Shown here piece after piece: positions 51,603 to 60,008 of a stretch of DNA of 64,000 nt (positions are counted from its first letter, which is position 1; each line of letters begins with the position of its first letter). This stretch comes from CAVQEG01 sp963711465 (GTDB taxonomy: Bacteria; Bacteroidota; Ignavibacteria; OLB7): positions 930,001 through 994,000 of the forward strand of contig CAVQEG010000001.1 in NCBI GenBank assembly GCA_963711465.1, written 5' to 3'. Below the pieces are notes generated by a model that saw nothing but the letters and a program-made list of their open reading frames with translations, was not told the DNA's origin and made no database searches. Position numbers and translations under genes: made by a program.

Positions 51603-53953
51603 TGATCGTCCTCGCCGACTGCCTGCTCGAATCGATCGACCTGCTGGACGTTTCGGACCTTGCGAACGCGCTCGATGAGTCGCTGCAGATGTTCGATATC
51701 CTTGACCATCACCGTGACGACGCCCTCGAAGAGAGAGTCCATCGACTCGATGTTGACGCTGCGGATATTGGTGTTTCGATAGCTGAGGATCGCGTGGGTG
51801 ACGTCGTTGAGGATACCCGGGCGGTCCTCGCCCGAGACGCGGATTGCGGCCATGAAGTCATAGCCGTCGGAGCCGGCCCACGAGACGTCGAGGGTTCGAT
51901 TGCGCGTCTTGGGTTGCGCGAGCATTTCGAGCACGTTGCGGCAGGTGGCCCGGTGGATCGTGATGCCGCGACCGGATTTCACCAGCCCCACGACCTTGTC
52001 TCCGGGGATCGGATTGCAGCACCGTGCGTAGCTGTACTGCAGTCCGGTCAGACGTCCATCGATGACCACGCCCTGTGAGGAGGTGCGGGCTTCTTCGACG
52101 AACCGATCGTAGAGCGCCTGGCCGGTGAGCACGGTCGGGTCTTCGCGTGCCGCCGGCGCCTTGAGGCGTTCGCTCACCAGTTCCACCGCATCCTCTGCCG
52201 TCAGCACGCCGACGCCGATATCGTGGAAGAATTCCATTCGGTTCTCGTACTTCAGCCCGTGGACGGCGCGCTCGAGATCGTCGTCGTTGACGTGCAGCTT
52301 CACCTTTTTGGCACGTTTGGTCCACAGCTCCTTTCCCTCCTGCACCAGCCGACGCTTCTGATCGTTGACCCAGCGCCGCACGCCGCTGCGCGCTTTATGG
52401 GTGACGGCGAATTTCTCCCAGTCGGGACTGGGTGTCTGGTTCTTCGAGGTGAGGATCTCCACCTGATCGCCGGATCGCAGCTCCGCGTCGAGCGGCACGA
52501 TCTTGCTGTTGACCTTCGCACCGATGCAGTGGAAGCCGACCTCGGAATGAATTTCGAAAGCGAAGTCGATCGGTGTGGCACCCTTTGGAAGAATCCGCAG
52601 TTCGCCGTTCGGCGTAAAGACGTAGATCTCGTCCTGAAAGAGGTTCAGCCGGAAGCTTTCCATCACCTCGTGCGAGGCGCTGTCGTCGGTGGCGCGCTCG
52701 AAGACGTCGCGGATCCAGTCAACCCACTCCTCGAGCTGCTTGTCCTCCTTGAGCATCGGGTTGACCGACTTCTCCTTGTAGAGGAAATGCGCCGCGACAC
52801 CTCGTTCGGCGATCTCATGCATGGCTCGCGTGCGGATCTGCACTTCGACCTGCTTTCCCTCCGGTCCGATCACCGTCGTGTGAATCGACTGGTAGCCGTT
52901 CTTCTTCGGCACCGAGATGTAGTTCTTGAACTTCTCCGGAACCGGCGTGTAGATCTCCGAGACGATCCCGTAGACGGTGAAGCAGTCGTTGGGATTCTCG
53001 GTATCCAGAATGATGCGGATGGCGATCAGGTCGTGAATCTCCTCGAGCGACTTATTCTGGATCCTCATCTTGTTGTAGATGGAATACAGGTGCTTCGCCC
53101 GCCCGTTGATCTCAAAGGAGAATCCCTCGGTCGCCAGTCGGTCCTGAACGGGCCGCATCGTCTGTCGGATGTACTCCTGGCGCTGACGCCGTTTCGATTT
53201 CAGCGCCGCCTTCAGCTCGTTGTACGCCTCGGGGTTGAGGTACTTGAAGGCGAGATCCTCGAGCTCCCACTTGATGTTGCCCAGACCGAAGCGGTGCGCG
53301 AACGGTGCGTAGATGTCGAGCGTCTCGCGCGACATCCGCTGCTGCTTCGCCGGCGGCAGGTACTGCAGCGTCCGCATGTTGTGGAGCCGATCGGCGAACT
53401 TGACCAGCATCACCCGCACGTCGTTGACCATTGACAGCAGGAGCTTGCGGTAGCTCGCCGCCTTGGTGACTTCGTAGGAATTGAAGACGCCGGTGATCTT
53501 CGTCACGCCGTCGACGATCTCGGCGATCGTCTGGCCGAATTCTGCGCGAACGTCGTCGAGCGTGTAGGCGGTATCCTCCACGACGTCATGCAGCAGAGCA
53601 GCGGCGACCGAGACGTCGTCCAGCGGAAGCTCGCTGGCGACGATGAGCGCCACCTCGACCGGATGCGTGTAATACGGCTCACCGGAGGCGCGGATGGTGC
53701 GCTTGTGGGCGTCGATGCACACGTAGAACGCCCGCGTGATCAGCTGTGTGTCGCAGCTGCGCAGGTTGCTCGTACAGGCGTCGAGCAGGTTGTGCAGATA
53801 GCGGTTCATCTGCTCCTGCTCGGATTCGCTTGCCGAGTCGAGTCCGCTGCGACCGCGCGCAGGACGGCCTTCGGCGCGTCCGCTTGGACGGTCCGACTGC
53901 GCGAGATTCCGTCGTGCGGCCTCTGACTGCTGAGATGTGCTACGGCTCTTCAT
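51599..53953 (-). CDS. Bifunctional (p)ppGpp synthetase/hydrolase, Rel/SpoT type
   Basis: 784 residues. After a polar N-terminal 48 residues come the hydrolase (YYTHPVEVALIVASEL, ALLHDVVEDT with the HD pair intact), synthetase (DLIAIRIILDT, FKNYISVPKKNGYQSIHTTV, VEVQIRTRAMHEIAERGVAAH), TGS (DEIYVFTPNGELRILPKGATPIDFAF), zinc-finger-like (YARCCNPIPGD, ATCRN) and ACT domains. It makes and removes (p)ppGpp in the stringent response. Both activities look preserved. A second Met at residue 49 (MNRYLHNLLD) is a plausible alternative start. It shares an ATGA overlap with trmH. Confidence 0.95.
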   Translation of the reverse strand: MKSRSTSQQSEAARRNLAQSDRPSGRAEGRPARGRSGLDSASESEQEQMNRYLHNLLDACTSNLRSCDTQLITRAFYVCIDAHKRTIRASGEPYYTHPVEVALIVASELPLDDVSVAAALLHDVVEDTAYTLDDVRAEFGQTIAEIVDGVTKITGVFNSYEVTKAASYRKLLLSMVNDVRVMLVKFADRLHNMRTLQYLPPAKQQRMSRETLDIYAPFAHRFGLGNIKWELEDLAFKYLNPEAYNELKAALKSKRRQRQEYIRQTMRPVQDRLATEGFSFEINGRAKHLYSIYNKMRIQNKSLEEIHDLIAIRIILDTENPNDCFTVYGIVSEIYTPVPEKFKNYISVPKKNGYQSIHTTVIGPEGKQVEVQIRTRAMHEIAERGVAAHFLYKEKSVNPMLKEDKQLEEWVDWIRDVFERATDDSASHEVMESFRLNLFQDEIYVFTPNGELRILPKGATPIDFAFEIHSEVGFHCIGAKVNSKIVPLDAELRSGDQVEILTSKNQTPSPDWEKFAVTHKARSGVRRWVNDQKRRLVQEGKELWTKRAKKVKLHVNDDDLERAVHGLKYENRMEFFHDIGVGVLTAEDAVELVSERLKAPAAREDPTVLTGQALYDRFVEEARTSSQGVVIDGRLTGLQYSYARCCNPIPGDKVVGLVKSGRGITIHRATCRNVLEMLAQPKTRNRTLDVSWAGSDGYDFMAAIRVSGEDRPGILNDVTHAILSYRNTNIRSVNIESMDSLFEGVVTVMVKDIEHLQRLIERVRKVRNVQQVDRFEQAVGEDDQ

Positions 53954-54074
53954 CGACGTGACGGAGGGTTCGTGGTCTTCTCATCGTATCGGTGGTAGCG
54001 CTCGCGCGACAGATGACCTCCGGCGACAGATTGATTCTGGCGACGGACGATGTCCGGCAACCGCCTGCCCTTGA

Positions 54075-55586
54075 TTACGACGCCGCATAGACGCGGTCGA
54101 TTTTGCGTTCCAGGTACCGAAGGAAATCTTCCTCGCTCAGGTCGCGTCCGCAGATGTCATGGACGAGCTCTGCGACCGGGCGGCTGCGTCCCCAGCGGTG
54201 GACCGACGCGCGCAGCCAGCCGAGCAGCTGCTCGAACCGACCGGCCGCGATCTGCTCCTCGAGGTCGGGTATCGCACGAACGGCTTCCTGGTAGATCATC
54301 GCTGCGTAGAGCTTGCCGAGCGTGTAGCTCGGGAAGTACCCGAAGCCGCCGAAGGACCAGTGGACGTCCTGCAGACATCCCTCCGCGTCGTTCTTCGGAA
54401 CGATTCCCAGATACGAGTCCATCCGGCTGTTCCACGCCTCGGGAATGTCCGCGACCTCCATGCGCCGATTCAACAGCGCGTGCTCGATCTCGAAGCGGAG
54501 GATGATGTGCAGGTTGTAGGTCAGCTCGTCGGCCTCCACACGAATGAAACTCGGCCGCATCACGTTGATCGCACGGTAGAAGTCCACGTGATCGACTTTG
54601 CCGAGCACTTCAGGGAAGGTCTGCTGCAACCGCGGGTAGGCCCACCGCCAGAATGGCTCGCTGCGTCCGATCATATTCTCCCAGAACAGCGACTGGGATT
54701 CGTGAATTCCCATCGAGGCGCCCTCCGCCAGTGGCGTGCGCTGCAGATGCGGATCGAATCCCTGCTCGTACATCCCGTGACCTGCCTCGTGGATCAGACC
54801 GAACAGGCAGGTGCGCAGGTCGTTGCGGTAGACCCTCGTCGTCAGACGCACGTCCTGGATCGCGAACGACGTGCAGAACGGATGTGCCGAGAGATCGACG
54901 CGACCGTTGGTGAAGTCGAAGCCGAGATCCGCCACGATACTACGGGCAAACGTCAGCTGGCGTTCCGGATCGAAGTCGGTGAACAGGAAGCCGTTGTCGG
55001 GAACCGATGGAGAATTCGTCACCCGCTCCAGCAGCCATTCGGTACCGATCTTGAGTCGCTCGAACACCGGCTTCAACCGCGCCACGGTCATGCCGGGTTC
55101 GAACAGATCGATGTGCGCGTCGTAGGGATCGGACTCGTAGCCGTAGAACTCCGACTCCTCCCGCTTGAGCTCCACCAGTCGGGATAGCGCCGGGACGAAG
55201 AGCGAGAAATCGCTCTCGGAGCGCGCCCGCTTCCACGCGTGCTGCGCGAGCGAAGAGGTTCTCGCCAGATCGCGCACGAACGCTTCCGGCAGGCGGCTGG
55301 CAAGCCGGTGCGAGCGGATCGACTCACGGATCGACGCCTTCTCCCAATCCTCCAGTTGTCCATTGTTCGACTCTTCATTCAGCCGTCCGAGCAGATCGGT
55401 GAACTCCTCTGAAACGGTCATCTGATGCACGAGTGCGTTGAGCGTTGAAATCTGCTCGGCCCGCGATTCGGCAGCACCCTCGGGCATGTAGGTTTCCTGG
55501 TCCCAATTGAGCATCGACGACGCGCTGTCGATGTCGGCCATCGTCCGCACCCGCTCGAGGTACGCAGTGAACGTATCGCTTGGCAT
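54075..55586 (-). CDS. M32 family metallocarboxypeptidase
   Basis: From the ATG at 55586 it has 503 residues, the usual M32 length. LNWDQETYMPEGAAESRAEQISTLN near the start, the zinc-binding HEAGH in LFGLIHEAGHGMYEQG, and HESQSLFWENMIGRS with the third ligand Glu are diagnostic. The end (FGYFPSYTLGKLYAAMIYQ) also fits. It removes C-terminal amino acids from peptides in the cytoplasm. The frame is open 155 codons further upstream, but that part overlaps the DUF2851 gene and has no resemblance. 89 AT-richer bases before the ATG may hold a promoter. Confidence 0.95.
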   Translation of the reverse strand: MPSDTFTAYLERVRTMADIDSASSMLNWDQETYMPEGAAESRAEQISTLNALVHQMTVSEEFTDLLGRLNEESNNGQLEDWEKASIRESIRSHRLASRLPEAFVRDLARTSSLAQHAWKRARSESDFSLFVPALSRLVELKREESEFYGYESDPYDAHIDLFEPGMTVARLKPVFERLKIGTEWLLERVTNSPSVPDNGFLFTDFDPERQLTFARSIVADLGFDFTNGRVDLSAHPFCTSFAIQDVRLTTRVYRNDLRTCLFGLIHEAGHGMYEQGFDPHLQRTPLAEGASMGIHESQSLFWENMIGRSEPFWRWAYPRLQQTFPEVLGKVDHVDFYRAINVMRPSFIRVEADELTYNLHIILRFEIEHALLNRRMEVADIPEAWNSRMDSYLGIVPKNDAEGCLQDVHWSFGGFGYFPSYTLGKLYAAMIYQEAVRAIPDLEEQIAAGRFEQLLGWLRASVHRWGRSRPVAELVHDICGRDLSEEDFLRYLERKIDRVYAAS

Positions 55587-55675
55587 AACGGCGTTGATTT
55601 CTGTGAGGTTCGGGCAGTCGTTGAATTCCGAAGCAAAGGGTGAATATAAACGTCTGTGGCGAACACATTTGCAGT

Positions 55676-56926
55676 CTATCGGCCGCGCCACGACGAATGC
55701 GGCTCCGACGCAAAGCTGAGGTTCGCATGGTCGGCCGTCTGGTATCGCTGCCAGAATTCGATCGCCCCCTGCTGCCAGAACGCTCCCATGGAGGAGACCT
55801 CCACGCCGAGCCGTCGCTCGAAGTCGCGAATGATTCCATTGGACCCAGTCGGCGGCGCGTCCCGGTAGGCACGACACGTCGCGGTGATCATTGCCGGGTG
55901 CGAACACGCCACACCAACGGCGAGCGAGATCGGTATGACGGTGTTGATCACCATGGCGAGTGCCCGCCCCGGTCCGACGAACGCCTCGGTTCCCATCCGT
56001 ACGAGCAGCTGGTCCGCGGCGGCATCGCAGGCACACGATCGGGTCAGGCAACCGAGCAGACGGGTATCCATCGATTCGTTGAACAGACGATGAACGTACG
56101 CGGCCGCCGCCCAGAGGCGGCGCTCAGGCTGGTTCGCAGGACGCACGTCGCCGTGCCAGTCACCACACGATGTACCCCACCTGTCGCGCAGTTCCCATGC
56201 TCCGGCTCCGATCGCACGCATCCGGTCCTCACAGAGGAACGAGCGACCGGCCTCCAGAAACGCCCCGACATCGAGTCCCGAGACGGCCAGGAGGGTCGCG
56301 GCGATATCATCGAATGAGGTGCCTGCGAACCCGGAGGCGGAGCGTGCGACGACGTCGGCCAGACGCCGCATTGGTGTGCGATTTCGCGCATAGCCGAGTC
56401 CGTCGAAGAGACCGTGAACGAACGCAAGCCGAACGGCCGTTTGCGTCGCAATGCCGGGACCGGAACGAACGAGAAGGCTCGTGCGGCGAAGCATTCGCGA
56501 CCACGCGAGTTCTGCAAGCAATGCGGGTTGAATTCGCTCATCGCCGCTGCCCCGATCAGCCGCAGCGATCACCACGCGGTCTCCCACTTCGCCGTCGCGT
56601 TCGATCGTCGAGCGGACGACCGTCGGAATCGGCAATCGCTGTCTGCCGTCGAGATCATCGAGCACGTGCAGAATCACCTGTCGGTACGCGGGGTCGGTAT
56701 CGTGGCCGTGGTCGAACCAATCGCGTTCGTGCAGATGCATTTCAACGGCACCGACACGCAGCGTTCCGTCGATCACCAACACGGCGTCGAGGTAATCGGG
56801 GCCGCGCGACTCGTTGCGTCGGCCGGAGGAGATCACCAGGACGGACGTACCGTCGCTGCAGCGAAACGCGCGACCTGGAGTGGCGGTCGTTTGCCAGAGC
56901 TGATAGAGCTCGCGTTCGAGTTCCAT
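55676..56926 (-). CDS. DUF2851 family protein
   Basis: The ATG at 56926 gives 416 residues. MELERELYQLWQT, RNESRGPDYLDAVLVIDGTLRVGAVEMHLHERDWFDHGHDTDPAYRQVILHVLDD is the DUF2851 opening (x-G-P-D-F-x-x-A-x-I, x-G-N-V-E-x-H). This family occurs mainly in Bacteroidota and Chlorobiota and has no known function. A later segment LLGCLTRSCACDAAADQLL has three clustered cysteines. It lies 89 bases before the M32 gene. A longer start at 57016 adds an Arg/Pro-rich stretch without resemblance. Confidence 0.8.
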   Translation of the reverse strand: MELERELYQLWQTTATPGRAFRCSDGTSVLVISSGRRNESRGPDYLDAVLVIDGTLRVGAVEMHLHERDWFDHGHDTDPAYRQVILHVLDDLDGRQRLPIPTVVRSTIERDGEVGDRVVIAAADRGSGDERIQPALLAELAWSRMLRRTSLLVRSGPGIATQTAVRLAFVHGLFDGLGYARNRTPMRRLADVVARSASGFAGTSFDDIAATLLAVSGLDVGAFLEAGRSFLCEDRMRAIGAGAWELRDRWGTSCGDWHGDVRPANQPERRLWAAAAYVHRLFNESMDTRLLGCLTRSCACDAAADQLLVRMGTEAFVGPGRALAMVINTVIPISLAVGVACSHPAMITATCRAYRDAPPTGSNGIIRDFERRLGVEVSSMGAFWQQGAIEFWQRYQTADHANLSFASEPHSSWRGR

Positions 56927-57144
56927 GAATGTCAGTGGTGGTTCCGGGCGGCGGGTCCGGCGCGCGCCGCCGACGCAGTCAAGCATCGGTCGACGGGCGC
57001 CACGGTTCCCGTTCATGCGTGGCCGTTCACGTGGACGAATTCATTCGGTCGGCTCCGCGGGAACCGCGTGTGCACGCGGCCGCGGGTTTGGACCTCGACC
57101 GTGATGCACCTCGCCGAAGGCGAAGCGATCTCGCGGCCGGTCCG

Positions 57145-57972
57145 CTACGGGCCGGTCGGCTGACGTTCTGTCGAAAGTTGGGAGGCGAAGCTGCGTGCCG
57201 CCTCGGCGGCACGCTCGGCAAAGTCGGGTCCGGAACCGGCGCGCGAAATGCCACGCGAGACGTTGAAGAACGCGACGCCGCCGCGGTTGGCCTCGAGCGC
57301 CGAAGTCGCGTCGCCTCCCTGCGCTCCCAGTCCGGGTATCAGCAGCGGCACGTTCTGACCGACGCGCGCACGCACTTCCTCGAGCTCCGACGGATGCGTC
57401 GCACCGACGACGAATCCCAATTCTCCCCGATCACCGAAGCGTTCCAGGCACCGATCGATCACGCGCGCATAGAGTGGAATTCCATCCGACTCCTGGCGTT
57501 GAAAATCGGCCGAGCCGGGGTTCGAGGTCAGCGCGAGGACGAACACACAGCGGTCGGCACGGCCGAAGAAGGGTTCGATGGCGTCGATGCCGAGATACGG
57601 ACTGACGGTAATGGCGTCGAACCCGAGCATGTCGAAGAGCGCCGTCGCGTAGCGGGCAGAGGTGTTTCCGATGTCGCCGCGCTTCGCATCGCCGATGGTG
57701 ATGATCCCTTCCGGCACGGCATCGAGCGTCTGCTCGAGGGCCCGCATGCCGGCCGCTCCCTCGCACTCATAGAACGCAAGGTTCGGCTTGTAGGCGATAG
57801 CCACGCCGGCAGTGGCGTCGATGATCACGCGGTTGAATCGAGCCATCGCGTCGTCGCCTCGAATCGATTCCGGGAGCGACGCGGTGTCCGGATCGAGTCC
57901 CACGCACAGATGGTTGTGTCGGTCGTGGAGCAACCGACGGTAGCGTTCGACGAAGGTGGCGCTGGTACGCAT
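57145..57972 (-). CDS. pyrF: Orotidine 5'-phosphate decarboxylase
   Basis: From the ATG at 57972 it has 275 residues, the size of the long (group 2, mycobacterial-type) PyrF. The catalytic D-x-K-x-x-D-I motif is in IGDAKRGDIGNTSARYA. LCVGLDPD, YKPNLAFYE, VSPYLG and LIPGLGAQGGD also match. It makes UMP, the last step of pyrimidine synthesis. The frame extends upstream to 58245 through truA, but those residues are noise. A 218-base gap follows before the DUF2851 start; I see nothing in it. Confidence 0.95.
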   Translation of the reverse strand: MRTSATFVERYRRLLHDRHNHLCVGLDPDTASLPESIRGDDAMARFNRVIIDATAGVAIAYKPNLAFYECEGAAGMRALEQTLDAVPEGIITIGDAKRGDIGNTSARYATALFDMLGFDAITVSPYLGIDAIEPFFGRADRCVFVLALTSNPGSADFQRQESDGIPLYARVIDRCLERFGDRGELGFVVGATHPSELEEVRARVGQNVPLLIPGLGAQGGDATSALEANRGGVAFFNVSRGISRAGSGPDFAERAAEAARSFASQLSTERQPTGP

Positions 57973-58007
57973 TGGTTGGCATTCATCTCGTTGATGATCC
58001 CGTCGCA

Positions 58008-58802
58008 TCACCCGACGAAATCGAAATTGGGATATCCGACACGTTCGAGCACGAGGCCCCTTGCCGGCACGGACGGACTCTGCCTGTGGCGATCCCGGGA
58101 GGCGATGATCGCATCGATGTCGGAGGGCTCGAGCCGGCCCCTCGCCACATCGAGCTGTATACCGACGAGGAGTCGGACCATTCCATAGAGGAATCGATCC
58201 GCCGTGATGATGAATTCGAGCGACAGGTCGTCCGGCACCACCCAATCGGCGGCCTCCACGCAGCAGATGCGATTCTCCGTATCCGGATTGTGCTTCGACA
58301 GCGCGGTGAAGTCGTGCGAACCCAGCAGACGAACCGCGGACTGCCGGAGTCGATCCACATCGGGCTGGTACCAGAGGAGCGCCGCGAAGCGACCTCGAAA
58401 CGGATCGGGTTCGAGCATTAACCTGTATCGATACGTGCGGCGATGCGCGGCGAACCGGGCGTGGAAGTCCGGATCGACGGTACGCAGCGCTCTGACCGAT
58501 ACGTCCTCAGGTGCCATTCGACGCAGTGCGTGGAGCAGTCGCGAGTCGTCGAACGGCGTGTTGACATCGGCGTGCGCCATCTGTCCGGCCGCATGCACAC
58601 CTGCATCGGTGCGTCCGGCGCCAACGACGGACACGGGGCGATCGCCGCTGATGCGTGAGAGCATATCCTCGAGGACGCCCTGCACGGTCCGCCCGACTCG
58701 CTGGCGCTGCCATCCGCGGAATCCGGTACCGTCGTAGAGGATCCGCATGGCGACGCGGCGGGGTCCGAACTGCTCTTCCGGAAGTGACTCACCGCTGGTC
58801 AT
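58008..58802 (-). CDS. truA: tRNA pseudouridine synthase A
   Basis: 264 residues. The catalytic Asp is in VVGAGRTDAGVHAAGQMAH; MRILYDGTGFRGWQRQ, RTYRYRL and FLYGMVRLLVG are the other TruA motifs. It converts U38-U40 of the tRNA anticodon arm to pseudouridine. The start at 58802 overlaps the lipoprotein stop by 14 bases. An ATG at 58748 would remove the first beta strand (RRVAMRILYDGT), so I keep 58802. It is followed by pyrF after 35 bases. Confidence 0.96.
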   Translation of the reverse strand: MTSGESLPEEQFGPRRVAMRILYDGTGFRGWQRQRVGRTVQGVLEDMLSRISGDRPVSVVGAGRTDAGVHAAGQMAHADVNTPFDDSRLLHALRRMAPEDVSVRALRTVDPDFHARFAAHRRTYRYRLMLEPDPFRGRFAALLWYQPDVDRLRQSAVRLLGSHDFTALSKHNPDTENRICCVEAADWVVPDDLSLEFIITADRFLYGMVRLLVGIQLDVARGRLEPSDIDAIIASRDRHRQSPSVPARGLVLERVGYPNFDFVG

Positions 58803-59490
58803 GGAGATCGCCCGAATGAACCATTGACGCGACGGTACGTCGCAGCTCGCCGATGACGGCTACCGAATCGGGCAGCGCCTGCTCATACGACCCGCCGCTG
58901 CGGAGTCGAGCGAGCGGATCGTACCACTTGTACTGCGGGTAACTGTGAAGTTCTCCCGCGTAATGTTCGCGACCCGGCTGTCCATTGAGTTGAAAGACAT
59001 CGATCGACCAGTAGCTGTTGCGGCGCTTTTCAGCGTAGTCGATATCGTCGTCGGGCGAGTCGACCTCGGGGTACTCCCAGGTGATCCGCACGGTGTCCTC
59101 GCGCCAGTCGAACTGCGTCGGAATTGGCAGGACGTACTGTTTGTCGACCGGTCGCAATCGTTCGGAGTAGCGGGAGAGGTATTCCTGCCAGCCGGCAACG
59201 GCCACCAGGCGCACCGAGTCGGTTGCGTCGACCACGGCCTGCACGAACACGGGCAGGTATTCGCGCTTCAACAGCGGGTCGGTCGAGTCGACCGACTGCA
59301 GTGGGCGTGCGCGCAGTGTGACGATCCGATCGCCGGAGCCGTGGGAGACCGCGATGCGATCGAACGTCTGGCGGACCGGAATGCGGGACAGCGCGCATCC
59401 GGCAAGGAGTCCGCACAAAGGGCAGATGATGCCGATGAGGCGGTGCAAGTGCGTCGAACGTGCACGCAGTTGCGTCGTGGACCTGTGCAT
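58789..59490 (-). CDS. Putative lipoprotein, unknown function
   Basis: 233 residues. A basic N-terminus, a hydrophobic stretch (LIGIICPLCGLLAGC) and a lipobox LAGC ending at Cys32 indicate a lipoprotein. The mature part contains RLVAVAGWQEYLSRYSERLRPVDKQYVLPIP, WREDTVRITWEYPEVDSPDDDIDYAEKRRNSYWSIDVFQLNG and PQYKWYDPLARLRSGG, aromatic-rich with no family I recognise. It overlaps truA by 14 bases and lies 56 bases after the NUDIX gene, so it is part of the housekeeping run. Confidence 0.65.
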   Translation of the reverse strand: MHRSTTQLRARSTHLHRLIGIICPLCGLLAGCALSRIPVRQTFDRIAVSHGSGDRIVTLRARPLQSVDSTDPLLKREYLPVFVQAVVDATDSVRLVAVAGWQEYLSRYSERLRPVDKQYVLPIPTQFDWREDTVRITWEYPEVDSPDDDIDYAEKRRNSYWSIDVFQLNGQPGREHYAGELHSYPQYKWYDPLARLRSGGSYEQALPDSVAVIGELRRTVASMVHSGDLHDQR

Positions 59491-59546
59491 GGCGACTCCT
59501 GTCGTTGACGGGCGTATCTCGTGTGTTCGTCGTCAGTGGTCATCTC

Positions 59547-60005
59547 TCAGTCGGCGCCACTCCGCCTCGTCGGCGCAAGCCGGCGACGAATTGCAGCATC
59601 GACCAGGGATACGCCTGCACGATGCGTCGCGAATGGCAGCAGCCGCACGGCGGCATCCCGATCGAGCCATTCAAACGATACATGCTCTGTGGAAAGTACC
59701 GGATCAGCGTCCAGCCGACAGGCGATCAGCGGCGTTCGTTCCACACTGCCATGCGGAGCGAAGGCGAACAGCATCACATGGGGAAGGACGAGCCAGTCGA
59801 CGGGGCTGGCTCCCGTCTCCTCGTGGATCTCACGACGGGCGGCATCGGCGTATGACTCGCCGGATTCCACCCGACCGGTAACAACCTGCCAGAGAAGCGG
59901 CCCGAACGACCGATGCGCAGAGCGGCGCAGGACGAGGTGTGTGACGCGCGAGCCCTCCACGCGCCACGGGTGCACCTGTATCGTCGATGAGGCACCTGCC
60001 ATCAT
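59547..60005 (-). CDS. NUDIX hydrolase
   Basis: 152 residues. The Nudix box is complete: G-R-V-E-S-G-E-S-Y-A-D-A-A-R-R-E-I-H-E-E-T-G-A fits G-x5-E-x7-R-E-U-x-E-E-x-G-U. The preceding WQVVTG and following VDWLVLPHVMLFAF fit the fold. WHVR-type N-terminus (HPWRVEGSRVTHLVLRRSAHRSFGP) resembles dATP/dihydroneopterin triphosphate pyrophosphatases, but the substrate is not clear. The start is 3 bases after the stop of the RsuA-like gene, so they are co-transcribed. Confidence 0.9.
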   Translation of the reverse strand: MMAGASSTIQVHPWRVEGSRVTHLVLRRSAHRSFGPLLWQVVTGRVESGESYADAARREIHEETGASPVDWLVLPHVMLFAFAPHGSVERTPLIACRLDADPVLSTEHVSFEWLDRDAAVRLLPFATHRAGVSLVDAAIRRRLAPTRRSGAD

Positions 60006-60008
60006 CGA